A DNA stretch of 64,000 nucleotides from JAGQPD01 sp020426865 (GTDB taxonomy: Bacteria > Planctomycetota > Planctomycetia > Pirellulales > Pirellulaceae): positions 868,001-932,000 of the forward strand of contig JAWKTN010000003.1 in assembly GCA_041399065.1 (NCBI GenBank). Direction: 5' to 3'. Positions 8,772 to 17,003 of the stretch are shown here, piece after piece (position 1 is the first letter of the stretch; each line of letters begins with the position of its first letter). Below the pieces are notes generated by a model that worked only from the letters and a program-made list of their open reading frames with translations, did no database searches and was not told the origin of the DNA. The position numbers and the translations under genes were made by a program.

Positions 8772-9956
8772 CTATTCGAGCAAGCTCTTACCCAGCGAAA
8801 TCAGCTTCGTCTCTTCGCCGCATAACACTTCGCAGGATCGTTCGCCAATTCTGGAGATCGTTCCGGTGATGCTGCCGATATCGATTCTGTCTCCGACTCG
8901 CAATCGCAGGACATCGCCCTTGGTGCGATTGTTGAGCCACACTTCGCGATTGTCGGTCGTGTCGATCGTGGCGACCAGATAAGTATGTTTGGCTTCATCG
9001 AACTGCAAACGCGGACGTTCCTCGCGAGGGGGTTCGCGCTGAACGATCGGTGGGGGCGGCGGTGGATCAACAACGCTGACACGAAAAGTCTGTTGCACGG
9101 ATTTTGCCGGAAACCCATCGTCCGTCACGCGCACCGCAAAATCATAGGTTCCATTTTCTCGCGGTGACCAGCGAATTTCACCTGACTGGGGATCAATCGT
9201 CGCGCCCGACGGTGCTGGTTCGCCGAGCGAGTACGAGAGTGAATCGAGCGGATCGCTATCGTTGCCTTCTGCTTGCACGCTAAGTCGATCCCCCAGGCTG
9301 ACGCGTTTGTCGGAGATGCTGGCCATGCGTGGAGGGTTGTTGGGTGGTGCGAAGATGTTGCGCCCGACGATTGCATCGGCGTACTGTTGCAGCGATTTGT
9401 CTGGCGGTTTGCGGCGATTGGCCGCGTCCAATTGCGGCGGTCCATTCGACAGCGCGAGTGCCTCGATCGTGATATCAATTTTCAGATCGCGGGAATCGGC
9501 AACTGGCTTGACCGGCATGCTCGTAATCTGATGCAGCATGTTGGCGGCCTTGAATTCGTAAAGGAATTCGGTCAACTGCGCAATATTGCCCTGTGCATAG
9601 ATTTGGAATTTTAATGCGTTGGTATTGAATTGCTGCGGAGAGGCACCGAGGAATTTGACGGTTCGTTCCTTGAAGCCGATCTTCTCGATGGTTTGTGTCA
9701 GCCATGCGTCGTATTGCCGAACTGCCAACTCGCGGTCACGAGGCAGCGATTGCTTTTCAAACTCGTTGAGCTTCACGGCGGCGGACGAACCCCTGCGGCG
9801 TTCTTTTTCGAGTTCGTCGATCTTCGCCTGCACGGCTGCCAGTTCATTCTCGCGCCGTGTGGTGGACGAATCGAGACGCTGATAGCCGAAGAACAAAGCT
9901 ACCAGCCCCAAGAGGCCGCCGACGATCATTGCCAGTTTCTTCTCACGTTCGCTCAT
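8772..9956 (-). CDS. PilO/GspM-like assembly protein with Ig-like insert and PilP/GspC-like C-terminus
   Basis: A 394-aa inner-membrane protein. A short cytoplasmic N-terminus, one membrane helix (about 8-26) and a coiled coil (about 33-65) lead into a ferredoxin-like region typical of PilO/GspM (about 80-175). Residues about 219-295 resemble a cadherin/putative-Ig domain (SYSLGEPAPSGATIDPQSG ... TYDFAVRVTDDG). A proline run (DPPPPPP) follows, then a C-terminal beta-rich domain (WLNNRTKGDVLRLRVGD) resembling PilP or the GspC homology region; that last match is inference. It overlaps the PilM/PilN fusion by an ATGA junction and is last in the secretion operon. It probably links the ATPase platform to the outer-membrane part. 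Confidence 0.72.
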   Translation of the reverse strand: MSEREKKLAMIVGGLLGLVALFFGYQRLDSSTTRRENELAAVQAKIDELEKERRRGSSAAVKLNEFEKQSLPRDRELAVRQYDAWLTQTIEKIGFKERTVKFLGASPQQFNTNALKFQIYAQGNIAQLTEFLYEFKAANMLHQITSMPVKPVADSRDLKIDITIEALALSNGPPQLDAANRRKPPDKSLQQYADAIVGRNIFAPPNNPPRMASISDKRVSLGDRLSVQAEGNDSDPLDSLSYSLGEPAPSGATIDPQSGEIRWSPRENGTYDFAVRVTDDGFPAKSVQQTFRVSVVDPPPPPPIVQREPPREERPRLQFDEAKHTYLVATIDTTDNREVWLNNRTKGDVLRLRVGDRIDIGSITGTISRIGERSCEVLCGEETKLISLGKSLLE

Positions 9957-11410
9957 TTCAATTCCTCTTCAGTCCTGGCGATGGCGACCTTTTCGCGAAA
10001 CGACCAGGGGAGTTTTTCATTCTGGCCCGTCTCATTCTTTTCCAGCCCGGTGACGACGTGCCCTTTGCCGCTGAGTTCTGTTTCTATTTGCTTGATCGTG
10101 CTGGAGTTGATTGCGTTTCCGTCGAAGTTGATCTCCCCACCGATCTGTGTTCGCGAGGTCATTGTCATTTGGTTAACGATAAGCTTGTCGCCTGTCGAAA
10201 GGTTTTGCGACAGATGTTCCAGTTGACTGAGCCAATCGACATTCGTTTCGTTCCATTTGCGAACGGCTTCGTACCTGGCGATTTTGTCCTGAGGTCGCTT
10301 GCGATTGTCATTCATCTGTTGCAAGGACGCATTGAGCGTGGCCATCATCTGTTTATGTTGATGGCTCTGCCACCACAAATGGGCGACAAACGCCAGTGCG
10401 GCGATGCCGACCAAGGAACCGGCGATGATCGCGACGCGTCGCTTGTTCGGAGGTTCCGGACGTTTTCGCGGATGCAAAAAGTCAATCGCGTGTTGTCGAT
10501 CGTGCACCTCGTCCGCCAGCATGCCTAACAGGGGAGCATAGCGTCCCGAATGACGCGGCTCGGTCATGCGAGCGTCCAGCTCGACCTGCTGGAAGGGTTC
10601 AAACAGATGCACAGGGATCTGAAGCGACTCATGCAATCGATCGCGGGCTGCCATGTGTTCGTCGGAGCTGCCGCATAGGTAGACCTCATCGACCGCTCGG
10701 CCACCTACTTGATTCTGTGCGGCGACCATCGTCCGGCGGACTTCGGCCAATAAGGCACTGACGGGCAATTCGCCCAGGCCGGACCGTTCGCCTCGTCCCA
10801 ACCGGACCGTTCGCAAGAAGGGGACCGTGTCACGCACGACAATGGTCAAGTCGGCCTCTTCGGCCAACAGGTCGACAACCAAACGTAGATGATCGTCCCC
10901 CGATGGAAGCAGTCCTTTGACGGCACATGGGCGAAGGATGCAACGTTTCAATTTGAGATTGGCTGATTTACAGATTTCCTTCGCCTGAGCGATGGCGTCG
11001 GGTGAGATCGCTGCCGCCAATACCTCCCGCTCGCCGCCACTGGCGCCACCGTCATCGACGGGATAGAAATCCAACGGCCACTCTTCGGAAAAGTTGGAAA
11101 ACTGACGCATTGCCTGGAAGCGAACGATTTCGGGCAGTTCTTCGTCTGGAACCGGCGGCAACGTCATTCGTCGCAATTCAATACTGGCGCGGCCGATCGC
11201 CACGAGTGCTTCAGCACGATTGACGCGGCGCGCGGATAGTGCCGCGGCAATGCGCTGGCCGATTCCAGTCGAATCGAGCACTTCGGAGTCATCACGCGGT
11301 GACAGATCGACGTCAAAGGCGTGCTCAACGGTCAGCTGAGTGCCACGGCGGCGAGCTACCACGACGCGGGCTTCGACGCTATCCCATTCCAGGGCCACAA
11401 ACTGCGACAT
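9953..11410 (-). CDS. PilM-PilN fusion (GspL-like) assembly platform protein
   Basis: A 485-aa protein. Residues about 1-290 form an actin-like ATPase fold of the PilM/GspL cytoplasmic type (MSQFVALEWDS, ALVAIGRASIELRRMTLPP, DEVYLCGSSD). A membrane helix follows at about 325-345 (VAIIAGSLVGIAALAFVAH), then a coiled coil and a PilN/GspL periplasmic domain. In classic type IV pili PilM and PilN are separate; in T2SS they are fused as GspL, so this gene is GspL-like. It starts 6 bp after the gspK-like gene and overlaps the PilO-like gene by 4 bp. Confidence 0.8.
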   Translation of the reverse strand: MSQFVALEWDSVEARVVVARRRGTQLTVEHAFDVDLSPRDDSEVLDSTGIGQRIAAALSARRVNRAEALVAIGRASIELRRMTLPPVPDEELPEIVRFQAMRQFSNFSEEWPLDFYPVDDGGASGGEREVLAAAISPDAIAQAKEICKSANLKLKRCILRPCAVKGLLPSGDDHLRLVVDLLAEEADLTIVVRDTVPFLRTVRLGRGERSGLGELPVSALLAEVRRTMVAAQNQVGGRAVDEVYLCGSSDEHMAARDRLHESLQIPVHLFEPFQQVELDARMTEPRHSGRYAPLLGMLADEVHDRQHAIDFLHPRKRPEPPNKRRVAIIAGSLVGIAALAFVAHLWWQSHQHKQMMATLNASLQQMNDNRKRPQDKIARYEAVRKWNETNVDWLSQLEHLSQNLSTGDKLIVNQMTMTSRTQIGGEINFDGNAINSSTIKQIETELSGKGHVVTGLEKNETGQNEKLPWSFREKVAIARTEEELK

Positions 11411-11416
11411 ACTTGA

Positions 11417-13000
11417 TCAACCTCCCCTGACTCCCAAGGACGCGGCTGGAAAGCCGCGACCCAAATGACTGATATCTCTCCAGAATAATACGCGAGGTAG
11501 CAACTGGGTAGCATCAAAAAACACTTCGGCCCGAGCGGCCGTGTTTCCGTCTTCGAAATACCCCACGATTTGGCCGCGATAGACGTCCCCTCCGGCCGTT
11601 ATGAACGGTGCGAGCGCCTCCATATCGCTGATCTCGGTGACGATCCCCTCGCTCAACAGCCATGTCTCATGCAGCCGAGTGGGTGAGGCCTGATCCGGGT
11701 CCGGATCGCGGCTGGCCAGGATCGCTTCGACCCATTCCGCCTGCATGCCCGGAATCCCCTCCAGAACCACTCGCGATGCCTGGTTGATGTTCACCCGCCC
11801 AGGGATGATTTCCTGGTCCGTTGTGGTGCAATACTGCATGAGTTTGGGAAGGTCGAGCATCAACGATCCCAAATTCGCCGATTGCCACGGCGAATCGACG
11901 ACGATCGTCTGTTGCGAGCTATCTGTGAATTGGACCTTCTCGTCAATCAGTGCATAAAGCGATGTGATGTCAGCTTGCAGCGCGACTGACATATCCGGCA
12001 TCTGTCCCGCCAACGGTTGGCTGGGGTTATTGTTTGTATAGCGGCCATTCTGCCGAAACGCGACGATAAACGTCGCTTTGTCACTATCCAACACTTCTGT
12101 CAATGCGTCGTGCAAAGTTTGCGCATCGGTTTGGTTAAGATAGACGCGTGGGTTGCCTTCCGGATCGACGTTTTTTTCCATGCTATACAATGTCAAATAG
12201 GCGGACCATCCACGATCCATATTGCCCTGCGTATTGTCGACACCGGTTGCCATTGGAGCGTTCTGTTCGTTCGTGTCCAGCATCATGTTGCGATTAAAGT
12301 CGGACCCGAACAACAACTGTGGCGTGACTCCCTTGACCAGCATCAATTGCTCGACCGATTCAAATGGTCCGTTGGTTGGCTCGTAGGGTGTCGGCAGGGC
12401 CGAGTAGTATTCGATTTCCGCGCCGAACTCGCGAGGTTCATCGTCGTCGTCCAGCCAGTCCATGATGGCGTCGGCAATTGTCTCGGTCATGCCGGGTAGT
12501 TGCATCAATACCTCGCGACCCGCGCCGTCCTGTTGCTGGTCGATGAATGTGAGGGCATTCAAATTCAACTTGGACGATTCGTTCTCTAAACCAAAACGGA
12601 TGCCACCCAGGTATCCCTGTGAGTCCATCTCAGGGGCCAGCACGGCGTAGTAGCCACGCTGTTTCGGTTCAGGACTGTCCGCGACCAGAATTCCTTGGAA
12701 ATAGTTGGCGTTCGAGTAGACACCGCCGTTTTGCTGACGCACTTCGAGCGTGGTGCTCAGGAACATTCGAGTCGCCGCTGCGCCGCTTTGGACCAGCGAT
12801 TGTGCCTGTGACTGTTGGCTGAAGACCCGAGTTGCCCCGTTTTCGGCCAACATCAGGTCACTGAAGGTGTAGGCCGATAGTGAGAGCAGCACGATCACGA
12901 TGAGTACTAGCACGAGCACGATCCCCCGCCGCGACGATGCAGGCGGCGTTGGCGTCCTTCGCGTTCGTGGTCGGCGGTTGTTGATCCTGCTGGTTGGCAT
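11417..13000 (-). CDS. gspK: GspK-like minor pseudopilin
   Basis: A 527-aa protein, longer than the usual ~330-aa GspK. A basic N-terminus (RRPRTRRTPTPPASSRRG) precedes a single hydrophobic helix (IVLVLVLIVIVLLSLSAYTF) of class III prepilin type without the usual Phe after the cleavage site. Helix-hairpin-helix-like K segments are visible (LMLVKGVTPQLLFG, INQASRVVLEGIPGM). GspK caps the pseudopilus tip with GspI and GspJ. It lies 10 bp after the GspJ-like gene and 6 bp before the PilM/PilN fusion. Confidence 0.85.
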   Translation of the reverse strand: MPTSRINNRRPRTRRTPTPPASSRRGIVLVLVLIVIVLLSLSAYTFSDLMLAENGATRVFSQQSQAQSLVQSGAAATRMFLSTTLEVRQQNGGVYSNANYFQGILVADSPEPKQRGYYAVLAPEMDSQGYLGGIRFGLENESSKLNLNALTFIDQQQDGAGREVLMQLPGMTETIADAIMDWLDDDDEPREFGAEIEYYSALPTPYEPTNGPFESVEQLMLVKGVTPQLLFGSDFNRNMMLDTNEQNAPMATGVDNTQGNMDRGWSAYLTLYSMEKNVDPEGNPRVYLNQTDAQTLHDALTEVLDSDKATFIVAFRQNGRYTNNNPSQPLAGQMPDMSVALQADITSLYALIDEKVQFTDSSQQTIVVDSPWQSANLGSLMLDLPKLMQYCTTTDQEIIPGRVNINQASRVVLEGIPGMQAEWVEAILASRDPDPDQASPTRLHETWLLSEGIVTEISDMEALAPFITAGGDVYRGQIVGYFEDGNTAARAEVFFDATQLLPRVLFWRDISHLGRGFPAASLGVRGG

Positions 13001-13010
13001 CGGCTCTTAC

Positions 13011-14018
13011 TCAACTTCCTTCCGCGGCATCGTAGGCGGCCATCGTCGCTTCGTCCGTCGGTCGCGCCGATGGAAGGCTAATCACCGTGCGATAATAACG
13101 TATTGCGCCAGTGGAACTGGGCAGAGATTGGAGGCTACTGTTCAACGTCCCCGCGGCGATCGTTTGCGTTGGGTCGGAGCTGAGGGCAACGGTTACCATC
13201 ACGGCCATCGGCAATCCCGCTCGTTCCTCGGAATCCCAGGTGTTTGTCCAGGCGACACCGTCGAAATACATGAATTCCAAGGCAATCACTTCGGCCGCCA
13301 TCAATTCGGAAGTCGCATCGAGTCCGACGAGCAGATTATTGTTCGCCGCATATTGTGTGGAGCCTCGGTCCAACGACCGTCGCACGAGGCCACCTTGCGT
13401 CATTCCTCCCACCGGACCGCTTCCTTTAACGATCACATGCCCCGTTGTCGTGGCCGATCCGCTGACGCCGTTGACGTAATATGCTATCGTCTTGGTGTCA
13501 CTCGGGACATCGACACCCATGACCGACCCGGAGTCGTCAAAGATCAAGTACTCGTCCGGACGCGGTAGACGTGATACGTCGATCTGTAATTCAAATGGAT
13601 TGCCGTAGAGCCCAGCGATCGTCGGGATGACCGAGGAGGAGGTGGTGGTACTAGTGGCAGCTGTCCCCGTGTTCGTACCTGTACTGCTTGCACCACCACT
13701 ACCAGTTCCACCGCTGCCTCCGCCACTGCTACCTCCGCCACCGCTACCTCCGCCACCGCTACCTCCGCCACCGCTACCTCCGCCACCGCTAGTCGTCTGG
13801 GGAAACTCAACTTCGATATGCGGGATCGTGCCACGCAGATCGTCGGTAATTCGGCCAAGGACGGCGCGTGCCAATTGCACTTCTTCGATCCGCGTGCGGC
13901 GGACGTCGAGCAGCTTTGTGTACATGTGCAGCGCGTTGACGATCAACAGCATGATGACACTGGTCAGTGCCACCGCAAGGACCGTTTCCAACAGCGTGTA
14001 TCCGGGTGTACGTTTCAT
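13011..14018 (-). CDS. gspJ: GspJ-like minor pseudopilin with a GGGGS linker
   Basis: A 335-aa prepilin. The N-terminus is a type III signal (MKRTPGYTLLETVLAVALTS) with Glu at position 5 of the mature helix. The N-terminal helix leads to a globular domain (ARAVLGRITDDLRGTIPHIE). An insertion of Gly-Gly-Gly-Gly-Ser repeats plus a Ser/Thr/Gly-rich tract separates this from the remaining beta-rich domain. It is the larger minor pseudopilin between the GspI- and GspK-like genes, which supports the GspJ assignment. It starts 6 bp after the GspI-like stop codon. Confidence 0.8.
   Translation of the reverse strand: MKRTPGYTLLETVLAVALTSVIMLLIVNALHMYTKLLDVRRTRIEEVQLARAVLGRITDDLRGTIPHIEVEFPQTTSGGGGSGGGGSGGGGSGGGGSSGGGSGGTGSGGASSTGTNTGTAATSTTTSSSVIPTIAGLYGNPFELQIDVSRLPRPDEYLIFDDSGSVMGVDVPSDTKTIAYYVNGVSGSATTTGHVIVKGSGPVGGMTQGGLVRRSLDRGSTQYAANNNLLVGLDATSELMAAEVIALEFMYFDGVAWTNTWDSEERAGLPMAVMVTVALSSDPTQTIAAGTLNSSLQSLPSSTGAIRYYRTVISLPSARPTDEATMAAYDAAEGS
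13710..13790. repeat. 15-bp coding minisatellite (GGGGS linker) in gspJ
   Basis: Five units of accgctacctccgcc (two of them with one substitution) plus a partial sixth lie within the GspJ-like gene. On the minus strand they encode GGGGS repeats. The 15-bp period keeps frame. Confidence 0.95.
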
Positions 14019-14024
14019 GGATCG

Positions 14025-14489
14025 TTAGGGTGAGGTTGTTTCTGCCGCCTGTGCTTCGAGAGCGGCCAGTTCTGCGTCAATCAACTGCTGAGCGTAACTG
14101 GGATTGGGCATCCATTGCACCTGCGTAACCGTCGCTCGGTTGCTGGCCGTTTCCCTAGCTGGTTGAACCGAAACCGTTACTGATACGACGTTCTGTTGGC
14201 TGGCGTTTTGGACCTGCACCGAATATACCCAATTGTTGTCCCATTCCACGGCCGCGTTGTTGGCACCTTGCAGCGGGATGACGCCCGATGCCAATTGCCC
14301 CAGCTTCGCTTCGCAAATCAACTGCGCCTCCGTAATATCGCGGGCCTGCTCAGCACTGCGCATGCCCACTCGCACCAATTCTCCCAAAGCTGCGATTGCG
14401 ACGCCCAGGATGGCCAGCGCCAACATGACTTCCAGCAGCGACAGCCCTTTTGTTATGTGCGTCTGCCGATAGCGGCGCCGTCCGGTCAT
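14025..14489 (-). CDS. gspI: GspI-like minor pseudopilin
   Basis: A 154-aa prepilin. The signal KGLSLLEVMLALAILGVAI has the Gly cleavage site, the Glu at +5 and a hydrophobic helix. Gene position (between GspH- and GspJ-like genes) and the short beta-rich C-domain fit GspI, which begins tip assembly with GspJ and GspK. The start overlaps the GspH-like stop in an ATGA junction. The C-terminal end is Ala/Glu/Thr-rich. Confidence 0.8.
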   Translation of the reverse strand: MTGRRRYRQTHITKGLSLLEVMLALAILGVAIAALGELVRVGMRSAEQARDITEAQLICEAKLGQLASGVIPLQGANNAAVEWDNNWVYSVQVQNASQQNVVSVTVSVQPARETASNRATVTQVQWMPNPSYAQQLIDAELAALEAQAAETTSP

Positions 14490-15187
14490 GGTTGGACTCC
14501 CATGGCGGGCAGGTCATTCTGCAACATGAAGTCGCTCGCGGTGCTCGTACCGGTCATCCCGCGCAACGTTACCACGATCGCCCGCTGTTTTTCATCGACA
14601 ATGACCAACTGCGATGTGGACGTGGTGCCATCTGGATAGAAGAAGATCGGGGTCGACCAATCCTGCGAGCCGGTCATGGACTGATTCCCCAGCATCGCAG
14701 CGGTTTCGGTCACGTAAATCGACCGCTGGTCGGCCTGGACCGCTGAACTGCCAAACTGTACGCCTTCTGGCAGATTCGTGTCGCTGCGTCCGTTGCGATC
14801 GTCCAGATTAGTTGTCGACGAAGTGTTATTGGTGCCCAGTGGCGTCGTGATCGTGTTGCTATTGATCGACCCGGTTTGACCAAAGGGCGCAATGGCGCTG
14901 TCGTCCATCGTCCATTTTTGGACCTCGAACGTTGACGTCCCTTGCTGGTATCGAAAAATATACGGTTGGCCATCGCGCATCGCGCGCACCCGGGTCTTGG
15001 CCCAGATGGCCCGAACTTGTTCAGCCCCTTTTACCAGCCGCTGTGTGCGCAGCGTATTGGTCAAAGTTGGATACGCGATCGCGGCAACGGTGGCGATGAT
15101 CGCCAACACCAGCATCACTTCCAACAGCGTATAGCCGCTACGCTTACTAGCTGCTGCGGATATCATCTTGGGAACCGTCCACGCCAT
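14486..15187 (-). CDS. gspH: GspH-like pseudopilin
   Basis: A 233-aa prepilin with the type III signal RSGYTLLEVMLVLAIIATVAA. A GspH-type segment follows the helix (GAEQVRAIWAKTRVRAMRDG, where GspH/FimT proteins have a similar A-R-A-x-R pattern). The gene overlaps the end of gspG by 41 bp if it starts at 15187. An alternative ATG at 15166 would shorten the overlap and drop MAWTVPK. Neither start has a strong ribosome binding site, which fits translational coupling to gspG. A GspI/FimU-type name remains possible. Confidence 0.78.
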   Translation of the reverse strand: MAWTVPKMISAAASKRSGYTLLEVMLVLAIIATVAAIAYPTLTNTLRTQRLVKGAEQVRAIWAKTRVRAMRDGQPYIFRYQQGTSTFEVQKWTMDDSAIAPFGQTGSINSNTITTPLGTNNTSSTTNLDDRNGRSDTNLPEGVQFGSSAVQADQRSIYVTETAAMLGNQSMTGSQDWSTPIFFYPDGTTSTSQLVIVDEKQRAIVVTLRGMTGTSTASDFMLQNDLPAMGVQP

Positions 15188-15575
15188 CGGGGCCTAGCGA
15201 CCAGATTTGATATGCTTCCGGGCCGTCCAGTTGGTACTGATACTCATTCCCCCACGGATCTCGTGGTATTTGCGGTTTGGCGAAGTACGGCCCTTGCCAA
15301 CGATTCGGGTCTGCGATGTCGCTCGGTGCCGCGATTAAGGCACTAAGGCCTTGGTTCGACGATGGGTAGGAGAGGACATCCAGCTTGTACCCTTCCAGGC
15401 AATCGCCAAAGGCATTGATCTGAATCTGAGCGGCTTGGCGCATGGCTTTGCCTTGTGCACCGCTGATGTAATAGCCGGCGATCGATCCCAGAACGACCAG
15501 GATCACGAGCACCAGCAACACTTCCATCAACGTGAACGCCCCGCGGCGTCGGTTTCGCATCGTTCGCTTTCGCAT
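15147..15575 (-). CDS. gspG: GspG major pseudopilin
   Basis: A 142-aa protein. A prepilin signal (RRGAFTLMEVLLVLVILVVLG) precedes the T2SG domain. The diagnostic C-terminal motifs are present: GPYFAKPQIPRDPWGNEYQY and WSLGPDGVDGSQDD, the calcium-binding loop region of GspG. AAGGAG lies 9 nt ahead of the ATG at 15575. The unusually large spacer to gspF (178 bp, full of repeats) leaves room for a separate promoter, as would suit the major subunit; this is inference. Confidence 0.92.
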   Translation of the reverse strand: MRKRTMRNRRRGAFTLMEVLLVLVILVVLGSIAGYYISGAQGKAMRQAAQIQINAFGDCLEGYKLDVLSYPSSNQGLSALIAAPSDIADPNRWQGPYFAKPQIPRDPWGNEYQYQLDGPEAYQIWSLGPDGVDGSQDDIRSS

Positions 15576-15607
15576 TTGTGTTACTCCTTAAGTTGTGGGT
15601 AAATGAT

Positions 15608-15665
15608 ACACCGCTGTCCCAGCTGTTCTGCATTGTCACACCGCTGTCCCAGCTGTTCCGTTGTC
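15608..15665. repeat. 28-30 bp tandem duplication carrying the inverted hairpin repeat
   Basis: Two tandem copies of acaccgctgtcccagctgtt plus a short variable end (15608-15637, 15638-15665). Read on the minus strand each copy contains AGCTGGGACAGCGGTGT, a variant of the hairpin repeat at 15725-15749, 24884-24908 and 60096-60120. It lies 32 bp upstream of gspG. Confidence 0.9.
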
Positions 15666-15724
15666 ATGCAGCTGCCGCTTGATTTCACAGGCGGTCGGTT
15701 CCCGTCTTGTGGTTTTTATCGTAA

Positions 15725-15749
15725 ACGGCTGGGACAGCCGTGTAACATT
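15725..15749 (+). repeat. Intergenic hairpin repeat, copy 1
   Basis: ACGGCTGGGACAGCCGT forms a 7-bp stem with a 3-nt loop and is followed by GTAACATT. Similar sequences occur at 24884-24908 and 60096-60120. It lies 4 bp after the gspF stop codon and could act as a weak terminator or attenuator in the gspF-gspG spacer, but there is no T-tract. Confidence 0.8.
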
Positions 15750-15753
15750 TCTC

Positions 15754-16962
15754 TTAACCAAGTGTACTGCTCATCTTCAGCACTGGCAGGAGGAGTGCCA
15801 GGACGACGACGAGGACCATGCAGGCCAGGATCAACAACATGATGGGTTCGAGCAGTCGAACCATCAATTCCAATTTTCGCGATGTGCGACGTTCGAAGGA
15901 ATCGGCGATTTCGATCAGCACGCGTTCCAACGAATTGGACTCTTCAGCGACAGCGATCATCTCGACCACGTCGCCAGGGAAATACTTGCTTGTCGAAAGT
16001 GGTTTAGCGAGCGAATCGCCCGCCGTCACGTTTTCGGACGCAGCTTGGACCGCTTGTGACAGGACTTTGTTTCCAGCGGCGTCACGGCTGATCTCCAGCG
16101 ATCGCAAGATCGGTACACCGTTGTGCAACAAAGTTCCCAGGACTCGACAGAAGCGGGCGACCGCCAGATTGCTAAAAATCGAGCCGGCCAAGGGGAGCTT
16201 CAGTTTGATCTTATCGGCCAGGAGCTGTCCCTGTTCGGTTTGCAGTCGCGACCGGATCAGGAAGAACGCGCCGGCGATCACCGCCAGTGCGGCGGGCCAC
16301 CATCGTTTGAGTGAGCTACTGAATGCGAGCAGCCATTCGGTGATCCAGGGCAATTCCCCCTTGTTGCGGAGCTGCTCGAAGATGTCCTCGAAGTTAGGGA
16401 CGACGAAGATCAACAAACAGGTCACGACCGTAACGCCGGCAAACGCCAGGAAGATCGGATAGGCCATGGCCCCCATGGTGCGACTCTTGAGATCTTCCTG
16501 CTGTTCGGTAAAGGTCGCCACGCGTTCCAGGGCGTCTTCCAAAAAGCCCCCTTCGCCGCCTGCTCGAACCATGTTGACTGCCATATCACGAAAGACACGA
16601 GGGTGTCGCGACATGGCATCGGCCAGGGTGGCACCGTCTTCGACTTTGCCATGGACATCTTCCAACACCTCGGCCAGTCGGGCGTTGGAAGTTTGATCAC
16701 GCAGTACTCGCAGTGATCGCAGCATGGGTACGCCACTGCGGAGCAGCCCTGATAGCTGGCCATAGGTGGTCGCCATCAATTGGCCACCCACGCGACCGCG
16801 ACTACGTCGTTTGCCCGATTGTTGCTTCGACTGTTTGACTTCGATCGGAAACAAGGACTGTCCCGACAGCGACGCGATCGCTTCGCGCTGCGTTCCCGCG
16901 GCGATGATGCCGTTGACGCGGTTTCCGTGCAGGTCTCGAGCTGTGTAGGCGAAATCAGGCAT
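15754..16962 (-). CDS. gspF: GspF inner-membrane platform protein
   Basis: A 402-aa polytopic protein of the GspF/PilC family. The N-terminus MPDFAYTARDLHGNRVNG is typical. Two GspF cytoplasmic helical domains (about 70-190 and 270-390) carry the family pattern ATFTEQQEDLKSRTMGAMAYP and GDVVEMIAVAEESNSLERVL. Three membrane helices are visible near 170, 220 and 375-395. It anchors the ATPase GspE and the pseudopilus assembly. It starts 41 bp after gspE. Confidence 0.94.
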   Translation of the reverse strand: MPDFAYTARDLHGNRVNGIIAAGTQREAIASLSGQSLFPIEVKQSKQQSGKRRSRGRVGGQLMATTYGQLSGLLRSGVPMLRSLRVLRDQTSNARLAEVLEDVHGKVEDGATLADAMSRHPRVFRDMAVNMVRAGGEGGFLEDALERVATFTEQQEDLKSRTMGAMAYPIFLAFAGVTVVTCLLIFVVPNFEDIFEQLRNKGELPWITEWLLAFSSSLKRWWPAALAVIAGAFFLIRSRLQTEQGQLLADKIKLKLPLAGSIFSNLAVARFCRVLGTLLHNGVPILRSLEISRDAAGNKVLSQAVQAASENVTAGDSLAKPLSTSKYFPGDVVEMIAVAEESNSLERVLIEIADSFERRTSRKLELMVRLLEPIMLLILACMVLVVVLALLLPVLKMSSTLG

Positions 16963-17003
16963 GATGGACGAATGTCGCAGAAAATACCAAAACGATTGCA
17001 GGA

